A stretch of 39,433 bases of DNA from Rhodospirillales bacterium. Lineage in GTDB: Bacteria; Pseudomonadota; Alphaproteobacteria; Reyranellales; Reyranellaceae. Below are positions 26,528 through 35,263 of the stretch, piece by piece. The stretch spans positions 1 to 39,433 of the forward strand of contig JACPOB010000059.1 in NCBI GenBank assembly GCA_016185145.1, read 5' to 3'. The position numbers and the translations under genes are program-made. Each line of letters starts with the position of its first letter. Within the stretch, counting starts at the first letter, position 1. Under the pieces are notes generated by a model. It ran no database searches, had not been told where the DNA came from, and worked only from the letters and a program-made list of their open reading frames with translations.

Positions 26528-27327
26528 CCGCACCTCGCGCCCTCCACTTTGGCGCGCTCCGCCTTGGCGAACAGCCGGAAGAAGTTGTCCGTGGTCGCGG
26601 CCTCGAGTTCGGCCACGCCGACACCCTTGAGCTCGGCCACCTTGGCGGCGGTATGGGCGACGAAGGCCGGTTCGTTGGTCTTGCCGCGCTTCGGGACCGG
26701 CGCCAGATAGGGCGCGTCGGTCTCGACCAGCAAGCGGTCGAGCGGGATGTCGCGCACCGTGGCGCGCAGGTCCTCGGCCGCCTTGAAGGTGACGATGCCC
26801 GAGATCGAGATGTACATGCCGAGCGCCAGCGCCCGGTGCGCCACCGCGGCGCCCGAGCTGAAGCAGTGGATCAGGCCGGGAAAGGCGCCCTTGGCGTATT
26901 CCTCCTCCAGGATGTCGCCGGTCTCGCTGTCGGCGTCGCGCGTATGGACGATCAGCGGCAGGCCGGTCTGGCGCGCCGCCGCGATATGGGCGCGAAAGCT
27001 CTCGGCCTGCTCGGCGCGCGGGCTGTGCTCGTAATAGAAGTCGAGCCCGGTCTCGCCGATGCCGATCACCTTGGGATGGCGCGCGGCTTCGATCAGCCGG
27101 TCGGGGGTGCGCTGCCCCTCCTCCTTGGCCTCGTGCGGATGCACGCCGACCGAGCACCAGACGTTGCCGTGGCGCTCGGCGATGGCGCGCACCTTGTCGA
27201 ACTGGTCGAGCCTGGTGCCGATGGTCAGCATGCCGGCGACGCCGGCGGTGCGGGCGCGCGCCAGCACGCCCGTCTCGTCGGTCGCGAGCTCGGGGAAGTC
27301 GAGATGGCAGTGGCTGTCTATCAGCAT
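26524..27327 (-). CDS. tatD: TatD family metal-dependent deoxyribonuclease
   Basis: A 267-residue TIM-barrel hydrolase with 3'-5' exonuclease activity in characterised members. The metal ligands are visible: HCH (His6 and His8), Glu92 in GIGETGLDFYYE, His in LIVHTRDAD, His in LIHCFSS, and Asp in ETDAPYLAPVP. The start at ATG 27327 overlaps the last base of the metG stop (TGATG), and the stop overlaps the MBL gene. The metG-tatD-MBL order is conserved and suggests a linked role that has not been worked out. Confidence 0.94.
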   Translation of the reverse strand: MLIDSHCHLDFPELATDETGVLARARTAGVAGMLTIGTRLDQFDKVRAIAERHGNVWCSVGVHPHEAKEEGQRTPDRLIEAARHPKVIGIGETGLDFYYEHSPRAEQAESFRAHIAAARQTGLPLIVHTRDADSETGDILEEEYAKGAFPGLIHCFSSGAAVAHRALALGMYISISGIVTFKAAEDLRATVRDIPLDRLLVETDAPYLAPVPKRGKTNEPAFVAHTAAKVAELKGVGVAELEAATTDNFFRLFAKAERAKVEGARCG

Positions 27328-28880
27328 CAGCTTGCCGCCTTCGCCGGCTCGACGAAGCGCGGGAACACGCCTTGCGGCGCCGGCAGCGCGGTGCCCGGCA
27401 CCAGCTCCTTGTCGAAGCCGGCGAACGCACGATCGCCCGCCGCGACGGCGAGCTGGTCGAGGATCTTGCCCGCCGAATCCGGCATGAAGGGCTGCACCAG
27501 CAAGGTCACGCGCCGGATGGTCTCGGCCAGGACCCACAGCACCGTGTCACGCCGTGCCGGGTCGGTCTTGGCGAGCGCCCACGGTGCCTGCGCATCGACA
27601 TAGCGGTTGGCGTCGGCGATCACTTCCCAGATCGCGATCAGCGCACGATGGAAGGCCTGCTCGTTCAGCTCGCCGCGCACGATGGCCAGCAGGGCCTTGG
27701 CACGATCGAGCAAGGCGGTGTCGGCGTCGACGATCGCGCCCTTGGCCGGCACCCTGCCGCCGCCGCTCTTGGCCACGATCGACAGCACGCGCTGGCAAAG
27801 ATTGCCGTAGGCGTTGGCGAGATCGCCGTTCAGGCGGCCGATCAGCGCGCGCCGCTGCAGGTCGCCGTCGTTGCCGAACGGCACCTCGCGCAGCAGGAAG
27901 TAGCGCACCGGATCTAGCCCGTAGGTGGCGACCAGCTCGACGGGATCGATGACGTTGCCCAGCGACTTGGAGATCTTCTGGCCCTCGTTGGTCCACCAGC
28001 CGTGGGCGAACACGCGCTGCGGCGGAGCCACGCCGGCCGACATCAAGAAGGCCGGCCAGAACACGCAATGGAAGCGGATGATGTCCTTGCCCACCATGTG
28101 CAGGTCGGCCGGCCAGTACTTCCACAGCGGATTGCTGGTGTCGGGGTAGCCGCACTCGGTGATGTAGTTGGTGAGCGCGTCCAGCCAGACGTACATGATG
28201 TGCTTGGGATCGCCCGGCACCGGGATGCCCCAGGAGAAGCTGGTGCGTGACACCGAGAGGTCCTGCAGGCCGCCCTTCACGAAGCTCATGACCTCGTTGC
28301 GCCGGCTCTCGGGCGCGATGAAGCGCGGGTTCTTTTCGTAGAAGTCGAGCAGCCGGTCGGTCCACGCCGACAGCTTGAAGAAATACGAAGGCTCCTCGAC
28401 CCACTCGACCTCGGCCCCGCTCGCCACGGCGCGGCGCTTGCCGTCCGTGCCGACCTCGGTCTCGCCTTCGACGAAGTAGGCCTCGTCGCGCACCGAATAC
28501 CAGCCGGCGTACTTGCCGAGATAGATGTCGCCCGAGGCGACCAGCTTCTCCCACAGCGCCTGCGAGGCGACGTAGTGCCGCTTCTCCGTGGTGCGGATGA
28601 AGTTGTCGGGGCTGTAGTTCATCGTCTTGACGAGATCGCGGAACGACTGGCTGACCTTGTCGGTGAAGGCCTGCGGTTCGAGCCCCGCCGCGGCGGCGGC
28701 CTTCTCGACCTTCTGTCCGTGTTCGTCGGTGCCGGTGAGGAAATGCACGTCGCGTCCGTCGAGGCGCATGAAGCGGGCCAGCACGTCGCAGGCGAGGGTC
28801 GTGTAGGCATGCCCGATATGGGGCACGTCGTTCACGTAATAGATTGGCGTGGTGACGTAATAGGTACCGCGGTCCGACAT
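27327..28880 (-). CDS. metG: Methionyl-tRNA synthetase
   Basis: A 517-residue class I synthetase. The HIGH motif is PHIGHAYT (residues 20-27), KMSKS appears as GQKISKSLGN near 300, and the anticodon-binding helices follow. The usual cysteines of the zinc knuckle are missing (KYAGWYSVRDEAYF), so this is the zinc-free form common in alphaproteobacteria. There is no C-terminal tRNA-binding domain. ATG 28880 is preferred, since the longer frame upstream overlaps holB. It lies 14 bases after holB. Confidence 0.96.
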   Translation of the reverse strand: MSDRGTYYVTTPIYYVNDVPHIGHAYTTLACDVLARFMRLDGRDVHFLTGTDEHGQKVEKAAAAAGLEPQAFTDKVSQSFRDLVKTMNYSPDNFIRTTEKRHYVASQALWEKLVASGDIYLGKYAGWYSVRDEAYFVEGETEVGTDGKRRAVASGAEVEWVEEPSYFFKLSAWTDRLLDFYEKNPRFIAPESRRNEVMSFVKGGLQDLSVSRTSFSWGIPVPGDPKHIMYVWLDALTNYITECGYPDTSNPLWKYWPADLHMVGKDIIRFHCVFWPAFLMSAGVAPPQRVFAHGWWTNEGQKISKSLGNVIDPVELVATYGLDPVRYFLLREVPFGNDGDLQRRALIGRLNGDLANAYGNLCQRVLSIVAKSGGGRVPAKGAIVDADTALLDRAKALLAIVRGELNEQAFHRALIAIWEVIADANRYVDAQAPWALAKTDPARRDTVLWVLAETIRRVTLLVQPFMPDSAGKILDQLAVAAGDRAFAGFDKELVPGTALPAPQGVFPRFVEPAKAAS

Positions 28881-28894
28881 GATGACCGATTTCT

Positions 28895-30028
28895 TCAGCG
28901 CATTGCCGATTGGAGGACGAGGAAGCTGCCCAGCACCGTCTGCTTGCGGTCGAGATTGACCCGGTCGGCGCCGGACAGCAGTTCGGCGGCCTTTTCCCAT
29001 GCAACGATCCAGCGATCAAGGCTGGCCGCCGCCAGCAATCGTGCCTGCAGCCCGCGTTCCGCCGGCACGACGGGTGCAGCTTCTCCGCCCAGCGCCGACT
29101 GCCGCGCCAGGCCCTTCAGCCAGCCGTCGAACAGGTAGTTCAGCGAACGCCAGGCAGCGTTCGCCTCCTCGCCGCGGCGCGCGAAGCGCTCGGCGAAACC
29201 GTGCAGGCGCGCCATGTCGAGCTCGGGCAGGGTCGCCAGCACCGAGACCATTTCGCTGTAGAGCTCCAGGCTGCCCGCGCCGGCAAGTTCCAGCGCACGG
29301 CCGATGCTGCCCTCGGCGAGCCGCGCCAGCGCCGCCCTCTCCTGCTCCTTCAGCTCGGGCGCATGGTCGCCCAGCAGGCGCACGACGATGTCGTCGGCGA
29401 GCGGCTGCAGGGCGAGCCTGCGGCAGCGCGAACGGATGGTCGGCAGCAACCGGCCCGGCGCGTGCGCCACGATCAGCAGCACGGCGTTGGGCGGCGGCTC
29501 CTCCAGGATCTTCAGCACCGCGTTGGCGCTGTTGCGATTCATCTCGTCGGCCGAATCGACGATGGCGACGCGCCACTGTCCCATCGCCGGCGTCATGTGC
29601 ATGAAGGCGCCGAGCTCGCGCACATCGTCGACGGCGATCTCCGCGCGCATGCGGCCGGTATCGGGATTGAGCGTGCGCCTGAGATGGAAAAGGTCGGGAT
29701 GCGAGCGCGCATCGATCAGTGAGCGGCCTGGTGCGTCGGCCGCCACGTCGAGCCCTTCCGCAGCACCACCCCCGAACAGCCCGGCCTGCTGCTGGCCGCA
29801 CAGCAGGAAGCGGGCGAAGCGCCAGGCGAGCGTGGCCTTGCCGATGCCGCGCGGTCCCGCCATCAGCCAGGCGTGGTGCAGCCGCCCGCTCTCGTGCGCC
29901 GCGAGCATGGTCTTCTCGGCCGCCTCGTGGCCCAGCAGCCGTTCGGCCCGCCACGGCGGCGGCCAGTCGTAGGGCCACTCGAGCTTCTCGAGCTCGCTGG
30001 CGTCGACGCTCGCCTTGCCCCTCGCCAT
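28895..30028 (-). CDS. holB: DNA polymerase III subunit delta'
   Basis: A 377-residue clamp-loader subunit that helps load the beta clamp. The AAA+ domain has the Walker A-like GPRGIGKAT at 58-66 and a DEMNRNSANAVLKILEEPP segment (sensor region); the C-terminal collar domain follows. The zinc-module cysteines typical of the E. coli protein are not present. It lies four bases after tmk, which is the normal partner in this position. Confidence 0.94.
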   Translation of the reverse strand: MARGKASVDASELEKLEWPYDWPPPWRAERLLGHEAAEKTMLAAHESGRLHHAWLMAGPRGIGKATLAWRFARFLLCGQQQAGLFGGGAAEGLDVAADAPGRSLIDARSHPDLFHLRRTLNPDTGRMRAEIAVDDVRELGAFMHMTPAMGQWRVAIVDSADEMNRNSANAVLKILEEPPPNAVLLIVAHAPGRLLPTIRSRCRRLALQPLADDIVVRLLGDHAPELKEQERAALARLAEGSIGRALELAGAGSLELYSEMVSVLATLPELDMARLHGFAERFARRGEEANAAWRSLNYLFDGWLKGLARQSALGGEAAPVVPAERGLQARLLAAASLDRWIVAWEKAAELLSGADRVNLDRKQTVLGSFLVLQSAMR

Positions 30029-30032
30029 CCCG

Positions 30033-30671
30033 TCAGGCTCCCAGCCGGTCGGTCACCACGTCGGCGATCCTGCGCGTGATCGCCTCGACATCCCCTGTAG
30101 CATCGATCACGACGCAGCGCTTGGGCGCGCGTTTGGCGATTTCGAGGAAACCTTCACGGACGCGAGCATGGAACTCGAGCGGCAGGTTTTCGTAGCGCGT
30201 CTCCGCGCCGCGCCGCTCGGCCGCCCGCTTGAGGCCGGTCTCGATCGGCAAGTCGAGGATGATCGTGAGGTCCGGCTGGAAGTCGCCGACCGCAACCTTG
30301 TAGAGCTGTTCCAGGATTGCCGGCTCGATGCCGTGGCCGTAGCCCTGGTAGGCGAGCGTCGAATCGGCGAAGCGGTCGCTCACCACCCAGTCGCCGCGTT
30401 CCAGCGCCGGCCACACGGTCGAGCGCAGATGCTCGCGCCGCGCCGCGAAGTGCAGCAGCGCCTCGGTAGTGCCGTCCCAACGCTCGACCGGACCTTCGAC
30501 CAGGAGCTTGCGGATCATCTCCGCTCCAGGCGAGCCGCCGGGCTCGCGCGTCGTGATGACGCGATGGGCGCGCCTCTCGAGCCACGCCCTGAGCCTGGCG
30601 ATCTGCGTCGACTTGCCTGCTCCTTCGCCGCCTTCGAGGGTGATGAAGCGCCCGGCGGCGCGCTCCGTCAC
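30033..30671 (-). CDS. tmk: Thymidylate kinase
   Basis: A 212-residue kinase that phosphorylates dTMP to dTDP. The P-loop is EGGEGAGKST (13-22), the DRX motif is SDRFADSTLAYQG, and the TREPGGSPGAE segment before the lid is typical of bacterial Tmk. The start is GTG 30671, overlapping the dacF stop as GTGA. It is followed by holB after four bases. Confidence 0.96.
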   Translation of the reverse strand: MTERAAGRFITLEGGEGAGKSTQIARLRAWLERRAHRVITTREPGGSPGAEMIRKLLVEGPVERWDGTTEALLHFAARREHLRSTVWPALERGDWVVSDRFADSTLAYQGYGHGIEPAILEQLYKVAVGDFQPDLTIILDLPIETGLKRAAERRGAETRYENLPLEFHARVREGFLEIAKRAPKRCVVIDATGDVEAITRRIADVVTDRLGA

Positions 30672-31966
30672 GAGAGCCAGCCGAACAGGTAGTGGCGGAT
30701 CATGGTGGTGACGCGGCCGAACACGCCTTGGCGCTCCACATCGGCGCCGGCTTCCAACGGATACTCGACGACGCGGTTGTCGGGCAGCGTGACCACGGCG
30801 GTTCCGAGCTTGGTGCCCTTGGCGATGGGAGCCGCGATCGGCCCGTCGAAGCGCGCGATCACCCGCGGTGTCACCGCCTGCCCGGCGGACGCGGTGATCT
30901 GCACCGGCTTCGCCACGACCAGCGGCACCTTGTCCATCGAGCCCAGCCACACCGGCGCTTCGGCGACCGTGTCTCCGGCGCGGAACACCGTGGTGTTGGT
31001 CGATTCGCGGAAACCCCACTCCATCAGCCGCGCCGTCTCCTGTGCACGCTCGGCCATCGAGGTCATGCCGTTCACGACCATGATGAGACGCCGGCCGTCG
31101 CGGATCGCCGAAGTCGACTGGCCGTAGCCGCCCTCTTCGGTATGGCCGGTCTTCAGCCCGTCGGTGCCGGGCACCGTCTTGAGCAGGCGGTTGCGGTTGT
31201 CCTGCTTGATGTTGTTGTAGGTCCAGTTCGTTTCCGCATAGTAGCGATACAGCTTCGGGAAATCATCGATGGTGCGCCACGACAGCACGGCGAGATCTCG
31301 CGCCGTCGTCCACTGGCCGTCCGCCGGCCAGCCCGAGGCGTTCTTGAACACGGTGCCGGTCATGCCGAGCTCGCGCCCCTTGGCGGTCATGCGCTCGGCG
31401 AAGCTGTCCTCGTTGCCCGACAGGCCTTCGGCGATGACGACGCAGGCGTCGTTGCCCGACAGCACGATCATGCCCTTGATCAGGTCCTCGACCGAGACCT
31501 CGCTGCCCAGCTCGACGAACATGCGCGAGCCGCCCATGTTGCGCGCCCGCTCGCTGACGCGGAACCTCGTATCGAGCTTCAAGCGCCCGGCATTGATCTC
31601 CTCGAAGACGATGTAGATCGTCATCATCTTCGCCATCGACGACGGATGCATCGGCTTGTCGGCATCCTTGAACAGCAGCACCGTCGAAGTCTGCGGATCG
31701 ACCATGAAGGCCTGCTTGGCGAGCGTGCCGATGCCGACCTGCGAGGGCGGCAGCGCCTCGGTCTTGGCGGCGGCCGATGCCGCGTTGGGCTTGGCGGGCG
31801 CGGTGGTCGTCCGTGGCTTGGCCGGCGGCTTCTGCTGGCTCTGCCGCTTGGGCGGCTGCTCGCTTTGCGCCAGGGCGGCAAGCGGTGCGCCGGCCAGGCT
31901 GGCCGCGACGAGGAACGCGGTCAGGGGGCGCAGGAGATCATTCAGACACGACACGGGCGTCTCCAT
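30668..31966 (-). CDS. dacF: D-alanyl-D-alanine carboxypeptidase (PBP5/6 family)
   Basis: A 432-residue serine peptidase that trims the pentapeptide of peptidoglycan in the periplasm. After a signal peptide (LTAFLVAASLAGAPLAALA) comes a Lys/Pro/Gln-rich stretch (residues 37-65), then the penicillin-binding fold: SxxK at Ser110 to Lys113 (SSMAKM), SGN (VLSGNDAC) and KTG (DGLKTGHTEEGG). The C-terminal PBP5 beta-domain and a final membrane-anchor-like helix (IRHYLFGWLS) follow. Its first 29 bases overlap the rlpA end, so it is translated in a coupled manner. dacA or dacC are alternative names. Confidence 0.93.
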   Translation of the reverse strand: METPVSCLNDLLRPLTAFLVAASLAGAPLAALAQSEQPPKRQSQQKPPAKPRTTTAPAKPNAASAAAKTEALPPSQVGIGTLAKQAFMVDPQTSTVLLFKDADKPMHPSSMAKMMTIYIVFEEINAGRLKLDTRFRVSERARNMGGSRMFVELGSEVSVEDLIKGMIVLSGNDACVVIAEGLSGNEDSFAERMTAKGRELGMTGTVFKNASGWPADGQWTTARDLAVLSWRTIDDFPKLYRYYAETNWTYNNIKQDNRNRLLKTVPGTDGLKTGHTEEGGYGQSTSAIRDGRRLIMVVNGMTSMAERAQETARLMEWGFRESTNTTVFRAGDTVAEAPVWLGSMDKVPLVVAKPVQITASAGQAVTPRVIARFDGPIAAPIAKGTKLGTAVVTLPDNRVVEYPLEAGADVERQGVFGRVTTMIRHYLFGWLS

Positions 31967-33032
31967 AGCCAGATCGCTTCAGCCTGTCCGCGACGATGCC
32001 GGCGGCATCCGCGGTCGTATAGGGCCCCAGGCGCACGCGCCAGACGTCGCGTCCGCCGGCCGACGCCTGGGAGACTTCCGACGTGCCATAGCTGCGCACC
32101 GCGCCGCGCTGGCGCTCGGCATTCTCCATCGTCGAGAAGGCCCCTGTCTGCACATAGAAGCCGCTGCCGGCAAGCGCAGATGTCGATGCCGGGACCGCTG
32201 CGGCTCCGGAGGCCAGCGAGGCCACGGTCAGCCCGCCTCCCCTGCCGCCATGGGCGACCGGCGTCTCCACCGACGGCGGCTGCGGCGTCGTTGGCCACAC
32301 CGGCTGGGGCTGCGGCGCGGGCTGTGACGGCACGACGACCGGCTGCGGCTGGGGCGGAATGACCACTGCGCCGGGCGGCGGCGCGGCCGCCACCGTCGCT
32401 GCAGGGGCCGTGCGCTGACCGGAGGCGACTTGCGCCACGGCCGCGTTCTGCTCGGCCGGCCCGCCGCCCGAGATCGCGACGTCGCGCACCGCCATGCTCT
32501 CGGCCGGGAGCTGGTCGATCCGCACCCGGGCCGTGCCGTTCCGAACGATGTCGAGTTCCTGCGCCGCCGTGCGTGACAGGTCGATGACGCGGCTGCGGGC
32601 GAACGGGCCGCGATCGTTGATCCGCACGACCGTGCTCATGCCGTTGTCGAGATTGGTGACCCGTACGATGGCGGGCATCTGCAGCGTCCGGTGTGCGGCC
32701 GTGCGCTCGCTCTGGTCGTAGCGCTCGCCATTGGCCGTCGACTTGCCGTGGAAGCCCGGGCCATACCACGAGGCGACGCCGGTCTCGGTCCGGTTGAATT
32801 CTTCCTGCGGCGTGTAGGTGACGCCGTCGATCTTGTACGGCGCGCCGACCTTGTAGCTGCCGCGCTGGGCTGTACCGGCCCCGCCGCCACCCCGGCTCGA
32901 CGAGCCGCAGGCGCTGAGAAAGCCGGCCAGGCTGCCGACCAACAGCAGCGTTCCCAGGATACGAACGGCCGGCATCGGACGAATACGCGGGCTGACTACA
33001 GATAGGGGCATGGCTGCCGGATCATACATCAT
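31938..33032 (-). CDS. rlpA: Septal ring lytic transglycosylase RlpA family lipoprotein
   Basis: A 364-residue outer-membrane lipoprotein that cleaves denuded glycan strands at the septum. The lipobox LSAC gives Cys42 counted from the first ATG. The double-psi beta-barrel (about 85-170) has the core motifs ETGVASWYGPGFHG and INDRGPF. A Pro/Gln/Ala-rich linker follows, then a C-terminal SPOR domain (about 285-364, FYVQTGAFSTMENA) that targets septal peptidoglycan. Downstream in-frame ATGs at 33011 and 32975 would give a more normal signal peptide length; the true start is uncertain. It sits between mltB and dacF. Confidence 0.92.
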   Translation of the reverse strand: MMYDPAAMPLSVVSPRIRPMPAVRILGTLLLVGSLAGFLSACGSSSRGGGGAGTAQRGSYKVGAPYKIDGVTYTPQEEFNRTETGVASWYGPGFHGKSTANGERYDQSERTAAHRTLQMPAIVRVTNLDNGMSTVVRINDRGPFARSRVIDLSRTAAQELDIVRNGTARVRIDQLPAESMAVRDVAISGGGPAEQNAAVAQVASGQRTAPAATVAAAPPPGAVVIPPQPQPVVVPSQPAPQPQPVWPTTPQPPSVETPVAHGGRGGGLTVASLASGAAAVPASTSALAGSGFYVQTGAFSTMENAERQRGAVRSYGTSEVSQASAGGRDVWRVRLGPYTTADAAGIVADRLKRSGYGDARVVSE

Positions 33033-33068
33033 CTTGAGGGGATCGGGCAGTCACCTTGCTGCCAGCGC

Positions 33069-33941
33069 TCATCGGGCGATCTTGTCGGATAGAAGCCCGA
33101 CTGCGAGCGCGAAGAAGTCCGACTGGTTCCAGCGCAGGATGGCCTGGAAGTTCGCCGTCGTGAGGAAGGTCGGGCCGCCTGCCCCGGCCGGACGCACGAT
33201 GCGCTGACCCTGCCCTGCCCCCGAGCCAGCTGGCACTTCCTGGCCCCACGACAAGCCGGGCTTCCAGCCGACGCGCCGCAGATAATTCGTTATCGAAGCG
33301 AAGACGTCCGCCTTGTTGGTCCAGATATCCATGCGGCCGTCGCCGTCGCCATCGGCGGCATAGGCGAGGAAGCTGGTCGGGATGAACTGGCACTGCCCCA
33401 TCGCGCCCGCCCACGAGCCCTTCATGTTGTCGAAGCTGACATGACCTTGGGCGAGGATCTTCAGCGCAGCGATGAGCTGCTGGCGGAAGAACTGGGCGCG
33501 GAAGTTGTTGTAGACCAGGGTCGCCAGCGCATCGATGACCTCGAAGTCGCCGAGCCGAGTGCCGTAGTTGCTCTCGATGCCCCACAGCGCGACCACGGTC
33601 GACTCGGGGATGCCGGCGGGTCCGGCGAAGCGACTGACCAGCGCCCGGTTCTCGGCCAGCCGCGCGCGCCCGTTCTTCACGCGCTCGTCCGACACCACGA
33701 TCTCGAGATAGCGGTCGAACGTCATCTTGAACTCGGGCTGATTGCGCGCGAGTTCCATCACCCGCGGGATCTCCTGGACCTTGCCCAGGGCCATGTCGAG
33801 CGTGCCCGCATCGACGCCCGCCTTCAGCGCCTCGGCACGGATGCTGCGCAGGAAGGCATCGAACTTTGGATCGCCGCTTTGCGCCAGAGCCGTGGCCGGG
33901 GAGAGAACCAGGGCGGTACAGAGGAGACGTCGGCTTATCAT
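33069..33941 (-). CDS. mltB: Lytic murein transglycosylase B family
   Basis: A 290-residue periplasmic lytic transglycosylase (SLT_2/MltB type). It has a signal peptide (RRLLCTALVLSPATALA) and the catalytic Glu123 in VALWGIESNYGT. The conserved MGQCQFIPTSFLAYAADGDGD segment follows. ATG 33941 is chosen because the frame upstream has no family homology. It is probably the first gene of the run mltB-rlpA-dacF-tmk-holB-metG-tatD-MBL, which mixes wall remodelling, DNA replication and translation, a grouping that is conserved in alphaproteobacteria. Confidence 0.94.
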   Translation of the reverse strand: MISRRLLCTALVLSPATALAQSGDPKFDAFLRSIRAEALKAGVDAGTLDMALGKVQEIPRVMELARNQPEFKMTFDRYLEIVVSDERVKNGRARLAENRALVSRFAGPAGIPESTVVALWGIESNYGTRLGDFEVIDALATLVYNNFRAQFFRQQLIAALKILAQGHVSFDNMKGSWAGAMGQCQFIPTSFLAYAADGDGDGRMDIWTNKADVFASITNYLRRVGWKPGLSWGQEVPAGSGAGQGQRIVRPAGAGGPTFLTTANFQAILRWNQSDFFALAVGLLSDKIAR

Positions 33942-33977
33942 GATGTTGGCCCACCGGTTGAAGCGAGCAGATGAAGA

Positions 33978-34007
33978 ACGATAGCGAAGTAACTGGGGAC
34001 CTTGCAA
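33978..34007 (-). promoter_or_regulatory. Putative mltB operon promoter
   Basis: On the minus strand TTGCAA (34007-34002) and TATCGT (33983-33978) lie 18 bases apart, about 40 bases before the mltB start. Consensus match is moderate and the call is inferred. Confidence 0.35.
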
Positions 34008-34101
34008 TATTTGTGACGGTCGCCGTTCGCCTGCCCCCGCCCCTATCGTCCGCTGCCCCGTGGAGATTACAATCCGGCCGAACTGCCGGGGGAGATCCGA
34101 C

Positions 34102-34659
34102 TTGGCGCATCGGTGTTGCAGAGGTGCCGCGCGGGTGATCGCCCTGTTTGTGCTGTCCGTCCTGCAGTTCGCGGCGCCATCGATGGCGCAGGAAGGCCGG
34201 GTCGATTGCGGCAACGGCTTCCACTGTCCCAAGGGCAATGCCTGCCTGCTCGGCGGCTTCTGCGGCGTCGAGATCGACGCCTTGCCGGGCAGCGTGCCGT
34301 CGGCGACCCGGCCCGGCTTCTTCTGTGAGCCGGGTTTCCGCGAGAGCACGATCCAGCCCGGCAAATGCATTCCCGGCAGCTACACCGAATGCCCCAACGG
34401 CTTCACGTGCGCGCCCGGCATGCAATGCGCGCCGGGCGGCGGCTGCACCGGCGGGCCGCCGCCGACCGGCCCGGTGTGCGGCGCCATGCGCTGCGCCGAG
34501 GGCCGGATCTGCTCGAGCCGCAACACCTGCCTCAATCCCGAATATTTCCACGATTGCGGAAACGGCACGATCTGCACCAAAGGCGGGGCGTGCGAGCAAG
34601 GCGGCGGCTGCGTGCTCGTGGCGCCGGAGCGCACGCGCCAGCAGGCGAATTCCCACTGA
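34102..34659 (+). CDS. Secreted Cys-rich protein with four repeats
   Basis: I do not recognise a named family. The 185-residue product has a signal peptide, VIALFVLSVLQFAAPSMA/QEG, and a mature part with about 20 cysteines. Four units share the pattern C-x(4)-C-x(5)-C-x(4-5)-C: CGNGFHC onward, CPNGFTC onward, CGAMRC onward and CGNGTIC onward, each rich in Gly and Pro. These look like small disulfide-bonded knobs. TTG 34102 is chosen as start because GGGGGAG lies seven bases upstream; GTG 34135 or ATG 34060 are alternatives. The stop lies seven bases before a tRNA-Ser fragment, so it is the last resident gene before the integration region. Confidence 0.75.
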   Translation: MAHRCCRGAARVIALFVLSVLQFAAPSMAQEGRVDCGNGFHCPKGNACLLGGFCGVEIDALPGSVPSATRPGFFCEPGFRESTIQPGKCIPGSYTECPNGFTCAPGMQCAPGGGCTGGPPPTGPVCGAMRCAEGRICSSRNTCLNPEYFHDCGNGTICTKGGACEQGGGCVLVAPERTRQQANSH

Positions 34660-34665
34660 GGGGGA

Positions 34666-34696
34666 GGCCGAGTGGTTTAAGGCACCGGTCTTGAAA
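34666..34696 (+). other. tRNA-Ser 5' fragment 1 (left attachment-like site)
   Basis: The 31-base core GGCCGAGTGGTTTAAGGCAC to the anticodon loop (CTTGAAA) is identical to 37285-37315 and differs by one base from the intact tRNA-Ser at 37438-37468. There is no proper acceptor stem before it and no 3' half after it. It marks one end of the decayed element and is read as a left attachment site. Confidence 0.8.
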
Positions 34697-34745
34697 GGCG
34701 AGAACCGAGCCCGGTGCCAATTACGGTGCCAAAGTTCGTCCCCTG

Positions 34746-34922
34746 ATGGCAAAGCTGAAACTCGGAAAATTCGACCTCGTCGACTATCTCCGCACCCACG
34801 AAGAGATCGAGCTGTCCCTCAAGGCCTGCCGTGTCGAGGCCGGCGACGATCCCATGTTCATGGCCGTGGTTGAGGCGGATATCGAACGAGCACGTGCGCG
34901 CCTGCCTCAGCGCCAGCACTGA
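34746..34922 (+). pseudogene. Truncated antitoxin (addiction-module antidote, HigA-like N-terminus)
   Basis: A 58-residue frame begins MAKLKLGKFDLVDYLRTHEE and contains EIELSLKACRVEAGDDPMF and VVEADIERARA. This resembles the N-terminal half of the putative addiction-module antidote family (partner of RelE/ParE-type toxins), in which an HTH domain should follow at the point where this frame stops. No toxin gene is visible next to it. It is probably a remnant carried by the decayed element. The family assignment is by pattern recognition and needs a search. Confidence 0.4.
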
Positions 34923-35130
34923 CGGCAATCGCTGCGTCGGTCGGCTCGATAAGGGCCGCCTTTGACAAGAATGCGTTGTTGCGGATGCCCAGTGCCTTCT
35001 TTTCCTCACTGGTGATCTGCTCGCCACTCTTTCGATACGTCGTTGCAACCTCATCCGGCTGACGAACGCCGCACTTCTTCAGATGCCGAGCAGGGTTTTC
35101 GGATCGGGCAGCATGTCCGCCCCTCCCCGC
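34858..35130 (-). pseudogene. Possible degenerate reading frame, with little else in 34923-35263
   Basis: The interval between the antitoxin remnant and the methyltransferase has no convincing intact gene. On the minus strand, one frame without a start codon reads RHLKKCGVRQPDEVATTYRK and then a TSEEKKALGIRNNAFLSKAA stretch, ending at 34858. A short ATG frame beginning MLPDPKTL at its head stops by a one-base shift. It looks like a frameshifted remnant of a hypothetical protein, but it may be chance. Confidence 0.2.
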
Positions 35131-35263
35131 GCTGGCGCGGCTGACTGGCCACGCCTACGCTCCCGTCATCCATTGGCTCGCCCTTGCGTTGCCAGAAGTG
35201 GCCGGGGCTCGCCGTGGACTTCAGCGATGGACCGAGGCCGCACCGTGGGCCACCATCGTCGCC

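Noticed and set aside
34148..34873. Arg/Ala-rich frame over the Cys-rich gene and the left tRNA fragment
   Set aside because: It is out of frame with a gene that has a clear signal peptide and repeats, and its composition is typical of shadow frames.
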